Shown: positions 52,810-62,477, counted from the first letter of the stretch. The stretch: DNA of 64,000 bases from Chersky-840 sp035532735 (GCA_035532735.1 DATKQM010000013.1:1-64000), one strand, 5' to 3'. The notes: generated by a model not told the origin, from the sequence alone. Translations and numbers: made by a program.

Positions 52810-54136
52810 GCCCCGGGGCGCGGCGGGAGCCGGCGCCGCTTCGGGGGCCGAGGAGACTTTCTCCAACGCTCAATGGTTCGAACGGGCCCGGAAGGTGATC
52901 CCCGGCGGTGTGGACTCGCCGGTGCGTTCCTTTGCCGCTGTGGGGGGGACCCCGTACACGGTGGAGCGCGGGGAAGGGCCCTATGTCTGGGACGTCGAGG
53001 GCCGTCGCTACATCGACATGGTCCAGTCCTACGGTGCGGTGCTCCTCGGGCATGCCCACCCGGTGGTCACCGCGGCCGTGACTCGCGCCGCGGCACGCGG
53101 CACGACCTTCGGTGCCCCCACGCCGGGGGAGGTGCTCCTGGCCGAAGCCATCTGCGATCGGGTGGACGGTTGCGAACAGGTCAGGCTGGTGTCATCGGGC
53201 ACCGAAGCGGCCATGAGCGCCATCCGCCTGGCCCGGGGGTTCACCGGTCGCGATCGGGTGGTCAAGTTCGACGGCTGCTACCACGGGCATTCCGACATGC
53301 TCCTGGCCGGCGGGGGAAGTGGCGTGGCCGCGCTCGGCCTTCCCGGGTCCGCCGGAGTCCCCTCCTCAGCGGTGGCCGACACCATCGTCGTGCCCTACAA
53401 CGTCGCCCCCGAGCTCGATGAGCGCGTGGCCTGCGTCATCGTGGAGCCGGTGGCGGCCAACATGGGCGTCGTCGCGCCGGCGCCGGGATTTCTCGAGGGA
53501 CTGCGTCAGGCCTGTAGCGCCGTCGGCGCCCTCCTCGTCTTCGACGAAGTCATCACCGGGTTCCGGGTGGGCCCCGGGGGGATGTCGGCGCGCACCGGGG
53601 TGGTGCCGGACCTTTGGTGCTTCGGCAAGGTGATCGGCGGCGGCCTTCCGGTTGGCGCCTTCGGGGGTCGGCGCGACGTCCTGGCCGAGCTGGCGCCCGA
53701 CGGGCCCGTCTACCAGGCCGGCACCTTGTCGGGGAACCCACTCGCCACCGCAGCAGGGCTGGCGGTGCTCGAGACAGTCCACGCCGGGGACTACGACCTC
53801 TTGTGCGGGCGCGCCGCCTACCTGGGCTCGGGTCTCAAGGCTGCCATCGCAGGGGCGGGGATCGCTGTCCAGGTCCCCGTGGTGGGCCCCCTGGTGGGCC
53901 TGTTCTTCGGGGCCGAGCCCGTCACCGACTACGCGTCGGCGCGTGCGACCGTGGCGGGCGGGGTCTACGGGCCGTTCTTCTCGGCCATGCTCGAGCGCGG
54001 GGTCGCCCTGGCGCCGGGCCCCTACGAGGCCATGTTTCCCGGTCTCGCCCATCTCGAGGTCCATCTCGACGCTGTGATCGAAGCGGCTGCTGAGGTGGCG
54101 AGTCAGATCACTGGCAACCACTTCTCGGTCGCCTGA
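52802..54136 (+). CDS. hemL: Glutamate-1-semialdehyde 2,1-aminomutase HemL
   Basis: 444 aa from GTG 52802. Class III PLP aminotransferase fold converting glutamate-1-semialdehyde to aminolevulinate, the step after HemA. IPGGVDSPVRSFAAVGGTP, VSSGTEAAMSAIRLARGFTG, KFDGCYHGHSDMLLA, LVFDEVITGFRVGPGGMS and the PLP lysine in LWCFGKVIGGGLPVGAFGG are canonical. As the last gene of the operon it completes the C5 pathway. Confidence 0.96.
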   Translation: MTEPRGAAGAGAASGAEETFSNAQWFERARKVIPGGVDSPVRSFAAVGGTPYTVERGEGPYVWDVEGRRYIDMVQSYGAVLLGHAHPVVTAAVTRAAARGTTFGAPTPGEVLLAEAICDRVDGCEQVRLVSSGTEAAMSAIRLARGFTGRDRVVKFDGCYHGHSDMLLAGGGSGVAALGLPGSAGVPSSAVADTIVVPYNVAPELDERVACVIVEPVAANMGVVAPAPGFLEGLRQACSAVGALLVFDEVITGFRVGPGGMSARTGVVPDLWCFGKVIGGGLPVGAFGGRRDVLAELAPDGPVYQAGTLSGNPLATAAGLAVLETVHAGDYDLLCGRAAYLGSGLKAAIAGAGIAVQVPVVGPLVGLFFGAEPVTDYASARATVAGGVYGPFFSAMLERGVALAPGPYEAMFPGLAHLEVHLDAVIEAAAEVASQITGNHFSVA

Positions 54137-54225
54137 CCTCCGACGGCCGGGGCAGCGCGAGATCCCTGATCACGGCGCTTGTGGCGCGCCCCCTGTCACG
54201 AGGCCGGACCGTCAGGTCGTTTACC

Positions 54226-55938
54226 ATGCGACAGATGGATGGGCTCCAGGCGCTACCGGCCGAGCCCGGCACCACACCCAGGGGGGCACGGACCACAACC
54301 GAGCGGACCACTTCGCCGATCTCGCCGCCTGAGGCCACCGCGCCCGGAGGTCCAGCGGGGGTCGAAGCTCGGGGCGATGCCACCGATCTCGAAGGTCGGC
54401 CGCTCTCGCCGGCGATGACGCGGCTGTTGCTCGTGGGGGCCGTGGTCGTCGTGGCCTTCGGCATCGCCCTTCGCTTCGTGGCCAGCTCCGATATGTGGCT
54501 CGACGAGGCGCTGACCTACAACATCTCCCGTCTCCCTCTGGGGCAGATCCACGGCGCCCTGCGCCGGGACGGGGCGCCACCGCTCTACTACTACCTGCTT
54601 CATTTCTGGAGCGGCGCCTTCGGTTCCTCGAACGGGGCCGTGCGAGCCCTGTCGGGAGTGCTCAGCTGCGCCACGCTCCCGTTCATCTGGCTGGCCGGGC
54701 GTCGACTGGGCGGCAGGACAGTAGCGGCGGGAGCGCTCGTCCTCGTCGCGACATCGCCCTTCGCCGTGCGCTACGCGACCGAGAACCGCATGTATGCGCT
54801 GGTCGGGTTCCTCACAGCGGCAGGGCTCGTGGCCCTGCAACACGTCTTCCGCCGCCGCACCGTCTCCAACCTGGTGGCGGTGGGGCTGCTCACCGGACTG
54901 CTCCTCTACACCCACTACTGGGCGCTCTACCTGGTGGGAGTGACGGCCCTGTGGTTGGCCTTCCAGGCGTGGCGGGGCCCCGACGCCCGCCGCCCCGGAG
55001 CGCGCGCCTCGCTCGTGGCGGTGCTCGTGGGGTGTGTCACTTTCGTCCCCTGGGTGCCGACCTTCCTTTATCAGGCGCATCACACCGGGACCCCGTGGGC
55101 CAAGCCCGCCGACTTCGCCGCCATGGTCAACGCCGTGACCTCGTTCGCCGGGGGGGCCACCAACCAAGGGCGCGCCCTCGCCCTCGTCTACTTCGCGTTG
55201 GTCGGGCTGGGGGTTTTCGGGGTCGCCCGGGGCTCGTTCCACGTCGACCTCGACCTGCGCACCCGGCCTCGGGGCCGGGGGCTGGCGCTCGTGCTCACCG
55301 GCACCTTGGCCGCGGCGGTGGTCGGGGGCTACGCCAGTCGCAGTGCCTTCCAGGCGCGTTACGCCTCGGTGGTCTTCGTCCCCCTTGTGCTCCTGGTGGC
55401 GCTCGGCCTCGTGACCTTCGCGGATGGCCGTATCAGGGCTGCTGTCCTGGCCGCCACGGTCGTGTTCGGCCTGGCCAGCGGCCTTCCGAGCGCCTGGACG
55501 AGCCGAACCCAGGCGGGTGAGGTGGCGACGGCGCTCGCTCAGCTGGGTCGTCCCGGTGACGTCGTGGCGTACTGCCCGGACCAGATCGGCCCATCGGTGA
55601 ACCGCCTGTTGCCCCCCGGTCGGTACAGCCAGATCACCTTCCCGCGCGGCACCAGCCCCGAGTTCGTGAACTGGGTCGATTACGCCACCGCCTCGGCCCG
55701 GGGACATCCTTCGACCTTCGCCAACCGGCTCGAGCACATGAGTGCGCCCGCCCATCAGATCTGGCTCGTGTGGGCGCCTGGCTACCAGACCTTCGGGACG
55801 AAGTGCGAACAGCTCGAGGCCGCCCTCCTCGGCGACACCTCGCTCGGTGCCCACGAGATGTTCCCTTACAAGCAGGTGTCGGACTCCTGGATCACCTACG
55901 AGAGCATGGAGTTGGTCCGTTTCGTCCACGTCGGCTGA
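54226..55938 (+). CDS. GT39-like polytopic membrane glycosyltransferase
   Basis: About 570 aa from ATG 54226; GTG 54181 and ATG 54418 are alternatives. A polar N-terminus of about 64 residues (Pro/Thr-rich) leads to the first helix (RLLLVGAVVVVAFGIALRFV). The loop MWLDEALTYNISRLPLGQIH with Asp-Glu is the catalytic loop of GT39/ArnT-type enzymes, followed by PPLYYYLLHFWSGAFGSSNG. About eight further helices follow, then an extracytoplasmic C-terminal domain. Such enzymes transfer mannose or other sugars from polyprenyl phosphate to proteins or glycans. Confidence 0.85.
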   Translation: MRQMDGLQALPAEPGTTPRGARTTTERTTSPISPPEATAPGGPAGVEARGDATDLEGRPLSPAMTRLLLVGAVVVVAFGIALRFVASSDMWLDEALTYNISRLPLGQIHGALRRDGAPPLYYYLLHFWSGAFGSSNGAVRALSGVLSCATLPFIWLAGRRLGGRTVAAGALVLVATSPFAVRYATENRMYALVGFLTAAGLVALQHVFRRRTVSNLVAVGLLTGLLLYTHYWALYLVGVTALWLAFQAWRGPDARRPGARASLVAVLVGCVTFVPWVPTFLYQAHHTGTPWAKPADFAAMVNAVTSFAGGATNQGRALALVYFALVGLGVFGVARGSFHVDLDLRTRPRGRGLALVLTGTLAAAVVGGYASRSAFQARYASVVFVPLVLLVALGLVTFADGRIRAAVLAATVVFGLASGLPSAWTSRTQAGEVATALAQLGRPGDVVAYCPDQIGPSVNRLLPPGRYSQITFPRGTSPEFVNWVDYATASARGHPSTFANRLEHMSAPAHQIWLVWAPGYQTFGTKCEQLEAALLGDTSLGAHEMFPYKQVSDSWITYESMELVRFVHVG

Positions 55939-56478
55939 CCGTCGCCGTCCATTGGGCGCCGACCCCGCCCTCACCCGTCGACCCCCGCTGCGCGCGTCGA
56001 CCCCGGGCGCGACAGCCAACCGGGAGACGCTCATGTTGCGAGCCCTTCGTGCCGACACAAGAGCAGAGAAAGCGGTTCCAAACAGCGCGCATGGTCGGTG
56101 GAGGTCAGCGTGGTTGTAGCTCGGTTGCGTCGGCTGTCGAACAAGCCGGCGATAGTGCCCACGGACGGGGCGACAGCGGGTCCCGGCGCGCCCCTCCGCT
56201 CCTACCCTCCGGTCGCACCCCCGGTGCCGCTCACCGACGCTCCTTTGTCTGCCGCTTCTCCCCCTCTCTGTCGGGCGCGGCTGGACTCGTCGCGTCTGGG
56301 ATCGCATCACGGCTGGGGATAGCGCCCCAGCTCCGGACTGGGCCGGGCGTGGCTGGTCAGGACACCGGTCGCCGAACCCGCCGGGAACAGGGGTCGAACA
56401 GGTCGAGGAAGTCGAAGCAGTCGAGGAAGTCGAAGCAGAACTGGCGGGCTGAGAAGCCGGCTCAGAGGGGGGCATGCA
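55939..56478. other. Gene-poor stretch with an 18-bp tandem duplication
   Basis: About 540 bases with no confident gene. GTCGAGGAAGTCGAAGCA occurs twice in tandem at 56402-56419 and 56420-56437; in one frame this reads VEEVEAVEEVEAELAG and ends at TGA 56453-56455, 26 bases before the next gene. A frame from GTG 56098 (RLRRLSNKPAIVPTDG) also looks partly coding but stops at 56322. A small or frameshifted gene cannot be excluded. Confidence 0.35.
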
Positions 56479-58110
56479 ATGGGATCACTCGGGCTCGGGA
56501 ACGGGAGCCTCCGAATGGACGATGTCTATTTGGAAGGCGCCACGCCCGACGGACCGGCCATGGTCGGTCACCTTTCGGTGATCGTCGACACCGCGGGCAT
56601 CACGTTCCTCGGCCCTGATCCGGGGGAGCGGCGGACCGTCGGTTGGGAGCGCACGTCCCCGTTGGAGTTCGGCGCTCCGGCCGCACTGCCCGACGGTGCC
56701 CAGGCCACGTCTCTGGAGTTCGTCGTGGACGGTCGCCCGCTGCGGCTCCTCGTGCCGTCGAAGAAAGGCCCCCATGGGGTCGACGAGGAGGTTGCGCCCG
56801 TCGCCGAGCCGCCTGTCGATGACGCTCCGACGGCGCCGGTGTCGACGATCCATATGGCCGAGCCGTTGATCCCGGTTGTCCCCGAGCTGCCCGTCGATGT
56901 CGCGCTGCCCGTCGATGTCGCGCTGTCCGTCGATGACGCTGCGACGGCGCCGGTGTCGACGATCCATATGGCCGAGCCGTTGATCCCGGTTGCCGAGGAG
57001 CCGGGTGCGCCGGTGCTCGCAGGAACGCCCACCGCTGTCTTGGCGGTGCCCCCCGCTCCGGTCCATCTCGTGCCCCCTGTCCCTGTCGCCGTCGTCGGCC
57101 CCGTCCCGAGCGAAACGTCGCCGCTCGCATACGTCGAGCCCTCGTCGCCGGTCGGTGTGATCCGGGACACATTCGTCGGCGTCGAGACACAGACCAGGGA
57201 CTACACGACAGACGACGATGCGGCCCCGTTGCGGCTTCCGGCGTGGTTCAAGCACGTCTCGCGCCAACCCAATCCGGCCCGGAAGCCGCCGCCCTCACGG
57301 AAGCAGAACCTGGTGAGGCTTGTGCTCTTCACGGTGCTCGCCGGGCTCATCCCGTTCGCAGCGGGCATTCGGTACTTCCAGATGAAGTCGACGTCGGGGC
57401 ACATCGGCGGGGTAGGGCTGTCCGACAGTGCCATCGCGGGGCGCGTCGGGATCCAAGCCGGGGACCTTCCGGGTTGGAGCGCCAGCACTCCCAACCCGGG
57501 GAACGTCTTCGCGGCGGGCGCCACCTCGCACGGGTCGGCCGCGCTGAAAACCGCGGAGCAGGCCTCGACGGTGTTGGCGGGCTGCCTTCACGTCCCGGTG
57601 TCTGCTGTCGACGGGGCCTTCGGTATGGGCGACGGCGTCGCACAGCTCTCCGCCGAGGCATTGTCGCCCTCCTACGCAGACCCCGCCGGCAACGGGGGCG
57701 CGGTGAGCTCGGTGGCAGATGTGGTCAAGAGCACGAAGGCCCAGGGTGCCGACGCCAGTGTCTTCCAGGAACCGGCGTTGTTCGCCACCTGCTACCAACC
57801 CTTCGTCCAGGCGATGCTGCCGTACTCCCCGGTGAACGGGGGTGCCGGTTTCGCCACCGCCACCGTGCAACCTCTCGTGGTCCCCGTGCCCGAAGGCCCG
57901 AGCACCGAGACAGTGGCCGGGTTCCAGATCGCGCGCATCGCCAACGACAAGGGTCAGACCAAGACCGTGATCTCTACGGCGACGGCGGTGTTCGACGGGC
58001 GAGTGCAGGTCACGATGGGAACGGTGAGCAATCTGGTGTTCTCCATCGATGCCCAGAACCAGCTCGTCCGGAACATCGAGATCAGGACGATCGGAGTCAG
58101 TCAGCTCTGA
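56479..58110 (+). CDS. Hypothetical membrane-anchored protein with internal duplication
   Basis: 543 aa from ATG 56479. Residues 1-95 form a beta-rich domain (GPAMVGHLSVIVDTAGITFL, SLEFVVDGRPLRLLV). A Pro/Val/Asp-rich linker has two near-identical copies of TAPVSTIHMAEPLIPV. One membrane helix (VRLVLFTVLAGLIPFAAGIR) lies near residues 280-300, followed by an extracellular domain of about 240 residues with Cys (AGCLHVPVSAVDGAFG, FATCYQPFVQAML), ending in RNIEIRTIGVSQL. No family is recognised. The cytoplasmic domain-helix-exterior layout suggests a surface or signalling role. Confidence 0.65.
   Translation: MGSLGLGNGSLRMDDVYLEGATPDGPAMVGHLSVIVDTAGITFLGPDPGERRTVGWERTSPLEFGAPAALPDGAQATSLEFVVDGRPLRLLVPSKKGPHGVDEEVAPVAEPPVDDAPTAPVSTIHMAEPLIPVVPELPVDVALPVDVALSVDDAATAPVSTIHMAEPLIPVAEEPGAPVLAGTPTAVLAVPPAPVHLVPPVPVAVVGPVPSETSPLAYVEPSSPVGVIRDTFVGVETQTRDYTTDDDAAPLRLPAWFKHVSRQPNPARKPPPSRKQNLVRLVLFTVLAGLIPFAAGIRYFQMKSTSGHIGGVGLSDSAIAGRVGIQAGDLPGWSASTPNPGNVFAAGATSHGSAALKTAEQASTVLAGCLHVPVSAVDGAFGMGDGVAQLSAEALSPSYADPAGNGGAVSSVADVVKSTKAQGADASVFQEPALFATCYQPFVQAMLPYSPVNGGAGFATATVQPLVVPVPEGPSTETVAGFQIARIANDKGQTKTVISTATAVFDGRVQVTMGTVSNLVFSIDAQNQLVRNIEIRTIGVSQL
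56818..56995 (+). repeat. Duplicated coding segment
   Basis: About 60 bases encoding VDDA(P/A)TAPVSTIHMAEPLI occur at about 56815-56876 and 56929-56990 with only a few differences, separated by a VALPVDVALS-type short repeat. It is a recent in-frame duplication inside the 543-aa protein gene. Confidence 0.75.
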
Positions 58111-58129
58111 CGCGGCCCGACGACCAAGC

Positions 58130-59482
58130 TCAACCCGGCGTGAGGCGTCCGATGGTGCACAGCGCCCGGTAGGCCGCTTCGGCCGGACCGATCTCCTCGG
58201 GGCGGACCAGGTTGGCCATGATGCGGAGCAGCCACTCCATGATGCTGCGCGAATGCATGCCGGTGCTGACGCAGACCTTCATCAACTCGGGCCGGCTGAT
58301 CAGGCGGACGAATTCGCGGGCCATGCGGTAGTAGAGGCCGTAGGCATCTTGGAGCTGCGACTCGTAGTCGACCAGCGCATGGACCCCTTCGCCCGAGAGG
58401 GCTCTGGCCACGCACGCGGCGGCCAGGCGCCCCGTCTCGTAGCCGTAGGCGATGCCCTCGCCGTTGAAAGGATTGATCGAGCCGGCCGCATCGCCGATGG
58501 TGAGCACGTTGGGACCGATCCGGGGTCGGACCGACAGGCCCATGGGGAGCTTCCCCCCCGTGGGCGCGGCGCACATTGATGTCTTGGAGAGTCCCCACGA
58601 GGCCGGCGCCCAGTCGATGAAGGCGTCCATGAGCTGGGTCGTGTTGGCACCCTTCCATCGTCCTTCGATGGAGAGGATCCCCACCCCGGCGTTGACGCGC
58701 CCGTCGCCGAGGGGGAAGATCCAGCCGTAGCCGGGCACGACCGTTCCCGATGCGTCTCTGATGTCGAGGTGTGACTCGATGAAGGGCTCGTCGTGGCGCG
58801 GCGAGCGGAAGTAGCCCCGCAGCGCCATGCCGAGGGGATAGTTCCGATCCCTCGACGTGCCCAGAGCCCGTCCGAAGCGCGAGTTGGCCCCGTCGGCCAC
58901 CACCGTGTAGCGGGCCCGGACCTCGTGCTGGCGCCCGGCGTCGCGATCGAGCACCTTGGCCCCCCCGCAACTGGGAAGCACCTCGGCGCTCGTCCCCGCC
59001 CCGCCGACGTGACCGGCTGTGGCCGGATCGAGCACGGGACCGATGGCCTCGGCCCCCTCCCAGACCGTCGCCCCGGCCTTGGCGGCTCGCTCAGCCACCA
59101 GCTCGTCGAGGTCGTGACGGGTGATCACGTAGCCAACCGACGGGAACGAAGGGTGATCGGGCCAGGGCATCTCGAGGCTCATCCCATACGCACAGGCCCG
59201 CAGGCCCTCGTAGCGGTGTGCTCCGGCCAGAGCGCCGGCGAGCCCCATGTCGTTGAGTTGGCGCACCGACCGGGGTGTGAGCCCGTCGCCACAGGTCTTT
59301 TCGCGTGGGAAGTGCTTCTTCTCGACGACCACGACGTCCCAGCCGGCGTCGGCCAGCCAGTAGGCGCAGGCTGAGCCCGAGGGGCCGCCGCCGACGACGA
59401 GGACGTCGTGGACATGGGAGTCGTCGATCACCTCGGGGCGGCCTGGCGAGGTCGTCGAAGCGGAGGTTCCGGAGCGGTTCAC
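58130..59482 (-). CDS. Geranylgeranyl-reductase-family flavoprotein (MenJ-like)
   Basis: 450 aa, FAD-dependent. N-terminal VLVVGGGPSGSACAYWLADA (GxGxxG), VVEKKHFPREKTCGDGLTPR, middle GYGWIFPLGDGRVNAGVGIL and the second FAD motif LTIGDAAGSINPFNGEGIAY are hallmarks of the geranylgeranyl reductase family. Homologues in mycobacteria (MenJ) saturate one isoprene unit of menaquinone. It is divergent from nuoA, 124 bases away, which fits a role on the quinone that complex I reduces, but the substrate is inferred. Confidence 0.85.
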   Translation of the reverse strand: MNRSGTSASTTSPGRPEVIDDSHVHDVLVVGGGPSGSACAYWLADAGWDVVVVEKKHFPREKTCGDGLTPRSVRQLNDMGLAGALAGAHRYEGLRACAYGMSLEMPWPDHPSFPSVGYVITRHDLDELVAERAAKAGATVWEGAEAIGPVLDPATAGHVGGAGTSAEVLPSCGGAKVLDRDAGRQHEVRARYTVVADGANSRFGRALGTSRDRNYPLGMALRGYFRSPRHDEPFIESHLDIRDASGTVVPGYGWIFPLGDGRVNAGVGILSIEGRWKGANTTQLMDAFIDWAPASWGLSKTSMCAAPTGGKLPMGLSVRPRIGPNVLTIGDAAGSINPFNGEGIAYGYETGRLAAACVARALSGEGVHALVDYESQLQDAYGLYYRMAREFVRLISRPELMKVCVSTGMHSRSIMEWLLRIMANLVRPEEIGPAEAAYRALCTIGRLTPG

Positions 59483-59606
59483 CGCATAGATCGTAGGGGG
59501 ACGGGGGGTGCGTCGGCACCCCTGTCCGGCCCCGCCCCGGCGGCCGCCGGGGAGGGATTCTCAATGTGCTCGTGCGCAGGGTGCCGTGGTAGAACCGCAT
59601 TCGGTC

Positions 59607-60065
59607 ATGAGCGACTACCTGCCGATCGTCGTGCTCTTCGTGCTGGGCGTGCTCTTCGCGGGCCTGTCCTTCCTTGCGTCGGGGCTTCTGGCTCCCCGGA
59701 AGCGACCGACCGCGGCCAAGCTCGCGCCCTACGAGTGTGGGATCGTCCCCGATCGCGAGCCTCCCCAGCGCTTCCCGGTGCGGTTCTACCTGGTGGCCAT
59801 GATCTTCATCATCTTCGACATCGAGATCGTGTTCCTCTACCCCTGGGCCGTGGTCTTCCGCTCCGATCTGCACACCTTCGGGCTCATCGAGGTGTTGGTG
59901 TTCGCCGCCGCGGTGTTCTTCTCGTTCCTCTATCTCGTGAGCAACGGCGCGCTCAATTGGGGACCGGCCAAGCACCTGCGCCCCGCCATGCCCGAGCGCA
60001 CCACCGAGTCGACCATCGCCCGTGTCGGGCCCGGTCAAGGACCGGACGCCGGACAGGCTGCGTAA
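59607..60065 (+). CDS. nuoA: NADH-quinone oxidoreductase subunit A
   Basis: 152 aa from ATG 59607. Three membrane helices (LPIVVLFVLGVLFAGLSFLA, FYLVAMIFIIFDIEIVFLYP, GLIEVLVFAAAVFFSFLYLV). The conserved loop KLAPYECGIVPDREPPQRFP contains the Cys of the quinone-site loop. First gene of the nuo operon; proton-pumping complex I membrane arm. Confidence 0.95.
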   Translation: MSDYLPIVVLFVLGVLFAGLSFLASGLLAPRKRPTAAKLAPYECGIVPDREPPQRFPVRFYLVAMIFIIFDIEIVFLYPWAVVFRSDLHTFGLIEVLVFAAAVFFSFLYLVSNGALNWGPAKHLRPAMPERTTESTIARVGPGQGPDAGQAA

Positions 60066-60082
60066 GCAGGGCCGCCGGCGTC

Positions 60083-60640
60083 ATGGGACTCGAGGACCTC
60101 CAGCACAACTTTCTGACCGGTCGGGTCGAGGACCTGGTGAAATGGGCTCGCCGGAACAGCGTCTGGCCCGTCACCTTCGGTTTGGCGTGCTGCGCCATCG
60201 AGATGATGTCGGTCGGGGCCGCGGACTTCGACATCAGCCGGTTCGGCATGGAGGTGTTCCGGGCTTCGCCGCGCCAAGCCGACCTCATGATCGTGGCCGG
60301 CAGGGTCTCGCAGAAGATGGCTCCGGTCCTCCGCCAGGTCTACGACCAGATGATGGAGCCCAAGTGGGTCATCTCCATGGGCGTGTGCGCGTCGACCGGC
60401 GGCATGTTCAACAACTACGCCATCGTCCAGGGTGTGGATCAGGTGGTCCCCGTGGACGTCTATGCACCGGGGTGCCCGCCGAGCCCCGAGATGCTCCTGC
60501 ATGCCATCCTCACGCTGCACGAGAAGATCCGTACCGGCGAGATCACACGCCGGCGTGGCACCGCCGGGGCGCGCCCCGAGGAGCTTGCCGGTTGGGTGCC
60601 CGAGCGGCCCGATGCGGTCCGGCTGGGAACCCCCCGGTGA
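60083..60640 (+). CDS. nuoB: NADH-quinone oxidoreductase subunit B
   Basis: 185 aa from ATG 60083. Holds the terminal N2 4Fe-4S cluster. Cys-Cys in VTFGLACCAIEMM and further Cys in ISMGVCASTGGMFNNYAIVQ and VDVYAPGCPPSPEMLLHAI are all present. Peripheral arm next to the quinone site. Overlaps nuoC by four bases. Confidence 0.96.
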   Translation: MGLEDLQHNFLTGRVEDLVKWARRNSVWPVTFGLACCAIEMMSVGAADFDISRFGMEVFRASPRQADLMIVAGRVSQKMAPVLRQVYDQMMEPKWVISMGVCASTGGMFNNYAIVQGVDQVVPVDVYAPGCPPSPEMLLHAILTLHEKIRTGEITRRRGTAGARPEELAGWVPERPDAVRLGTPR

Positions 60641-61140
60641 CCGCAGAGACCGCACCCTTCGAACTGTCGATCCCGGCCGTGCCCCGATCGACGTCGGAGG
60701 ACGGCCACGACCTCCTCTTTCCCGACCGCGACCGGTACCACGACGTCGTCGCGAGGCACCGCGAGGCGGGTTTCGAGATGTTGGCCGGCCTCACCGCGGT
60801 GGACTACCTCGGCCATCCCGGGCGCCAGCTTCCCGAAGGGGTCAAGCCCGAGCGTTTCGAGTTGGTCGTCATGCTCTTGTCGTTGGCCCATGTCCGGCGG
60901 GTGCGGATCCGGGTCCAGGTTCCCGAGGAGGGCGCCGAGGTGGCGTCGCTGTGGGACCTCTACCGCGGTGCCGAGGCCATGGAGCGCGAGGCCTACGACA
61001 TGTACGGCATCACCTTCACCGGGCACCCCGACCTGACCCGGATCCTCATGCCTGAGGACTGGGAGGGCCACCCCCTGCGCAAGGACTTCGGCGTGGGCCG
61101 GGTGCCGGTGCAGTTCAAACACGCTCCAGGTCCCCGATGA
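60637..61140 (+). CDS. nuoC: NADH-quinone oxidoreductase subunit C
   Basis: 167 aa from GTG 60637. 30-kDa subunit: AGFEMLAGLTAVDYLG, FELVVMLLSLAHVRRVRIRV and the signature AMEREAYDMYGITFTGHPDL, then RILMPEDWEGHPLRKDFGVG. Normal length for an unfused NuoC. Overlaps both neighbouring genes by four bases. Confidence 0.95.
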   Translation: MTAETAPFELSIPAVPRSTSEDGHDLLFPDRDRYHDVVARHREAGFEMLAGLTAVDYLGHPGRQLPEGVKPERFELVVMLLSLAHVRRVRIRVQVPEEGAEVASLWDLYRGAEAMEREAYDMYGITFTGHPDLTRILMPEDWEGHPLRKDFGVGRVPVQFKHAPGPR

Positions 61141-62477
61141 GCGGTCCCGACACCTCCTCGCCGTTCGTCGGCGAGACCTTCGAGGGCGCCCAGGAGCTCG
61201 GCTCGCGCCACGACACCGCACCCGACGAGCTCGAGCGGGAGGTGGGTTCGGTGCTCCGGCTCCCCGAGAGCCGTGGTGTCGACAGCGGTGACATCGACGT
61301 CGAACGCCCCGACGACGAGACGATGATCATCAACATGGGCCCCCAGCACCCGTCGACCCACGGGGTGCTGCGCCTCATGATGGAGCTCGACGGCGAAACG
61401 GTCCTGCGCACCAAGCCGATCATCGGGTACCTCCATACCGGCATGGAGAAGACCGCGGAGGAGCTCACCTACCAGCAGGGCTCCACCAATGTCACCCGTA
61501 TGGACTACCTGTCGCCGCTCAACAACGAGCTGGTGTTCTCCCTCGCCACCGAGAAGCTGCTCGGCATCGAGCTCCCGCCGCGGGCCGTGTGGATCCGGAT
61601 GCTTCTGTCCGAGCTCCAGAGGATGTCGTCACACCTCATGTGGCTGGCGACCAACGGCATGGACGTCGGGTCGACCACGATGATGATCTTCGGCTTCCGC
61701 GAGCGCGAGCTCGTCCTCGGCTTCTTCGAGAAGACCACCGGACTGCGGATGAACCACAACTTCATCCGCCCCGGGGGCACCGCTGCGGATCTCCCCGACG
61801 GGTGGGAGGACGACGTCGAGGTGATCCTCGACAACGTCACGTCGCGTCTGAGCGACTACGACGCCCTGCTCACCGGACAACCGATCTTCCACGAGCGGAT
61901 GGAGGGCGTGGGAGCACTCAGTGCCGACGAAGCACTCGCCCTGTCGGCGACCGGCCCCATCCTGCGCTCGACCGGGGTGGCCTGGGACCTGCGTCGGACC
62001 ATGCCCTACCTGGCGTACGACGACGTCGACTTCGACGTCATCATCGGCACCTACGGGGACAACTTCGACCGCTACGCCATCCGGATCAACGAGATCCGCG
62101 AGTCGGTGCGGATCTTGTGGCAGGTGCTCGACAAGATGCCCCCCGGTGACTACCGGGTGCAGGACAAGAAGGTCACGCCGCCCCCGCGCGCCCGCATCGA
62201 CGAGTCCATGGAAGCCCTCATCCACCATTTCAAGATCTTCACCGAGGGCTTCAAGGTCCCCGAGGGCGAAGTGTACGTGGCGATCGAGTCACCGCGCGGT
62301 GAGCTCGGCTGCTACCTCGTGTCCGACGGGTCTTCCAAACCGTTCCGGATGCACATCCGGGCGCCGTCGTTCGTGAACCTCCAGAGCCTCCCGGTCATGA
62401 TGCACGGCGGGCTCGTAGCCGACGCCGTGGCCACCATCTCCTCGGTGGACCCGGTCATGGGTGAGGTGGACCGGTGA
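61137..62477 (+). CDS. nuoD: NADH-quinone oxidoreductase subunit D
   Basis: 446 aa, 49-kDa subunit. Quinone-site motif NMGPQHPSTHGVLRLMMELD and GYLHTGMEKTAEELTYQQG are present, as are VWIRMLLSELQRMSSHLMWL and the C-terminal HIRAPSFVNLQSLPVMMHGG. About 60 additional N-terminal residues (Ser/Glu-rich) precede the core. The stop overlaps the start of nuoE. Confidence 0.96.
   Translation: MSGPDTSSPFVGETFEGAQELGSRHDTAPDELEREVGSVLRLPESRGVDSGDIDVERPDDETMIINMGPQHPSTHGVLRLMMELDGETVLRTKPIIGYLHTGMEKTAEELTYQQGSTNVTRMDYLSPLNNELVFSLATEKLLGIELPPRAVWIRMLLSELQRMSSHLMWLATNGMDVGSTTMMIFGFRERELVLGFFEKTTGLRMNHNFIRPGGTAADLPDGWEDDVEVILDNVTSRLSDYDALLTGQPIFHERMEGVGALSADEALALSATGPILRSTGVAWDLRRTMPYLAYDDVDFDVIIGTYGDNFDRYAIRINEIRESVRILWQVLDKMPPGDYRVQDKKVTPPPRARIDESMEALIHHFKIFTEGFKVPEGEVYVAIESPRGELGCYLVSDGSSKPFRMHIRAPSFVNLQSLPVMMHGGLVADAVATISSVDPVMGEVDR

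Noticed and set aside
54253..56475. 740-codon minus-strand open frame opposite the GT39-like gene
   Set aside because: Low-complexity His/Arg/Gly/Glu composition typical of antisense frames in high-GC DNA; the plus strand encodes a clear membrane protein.
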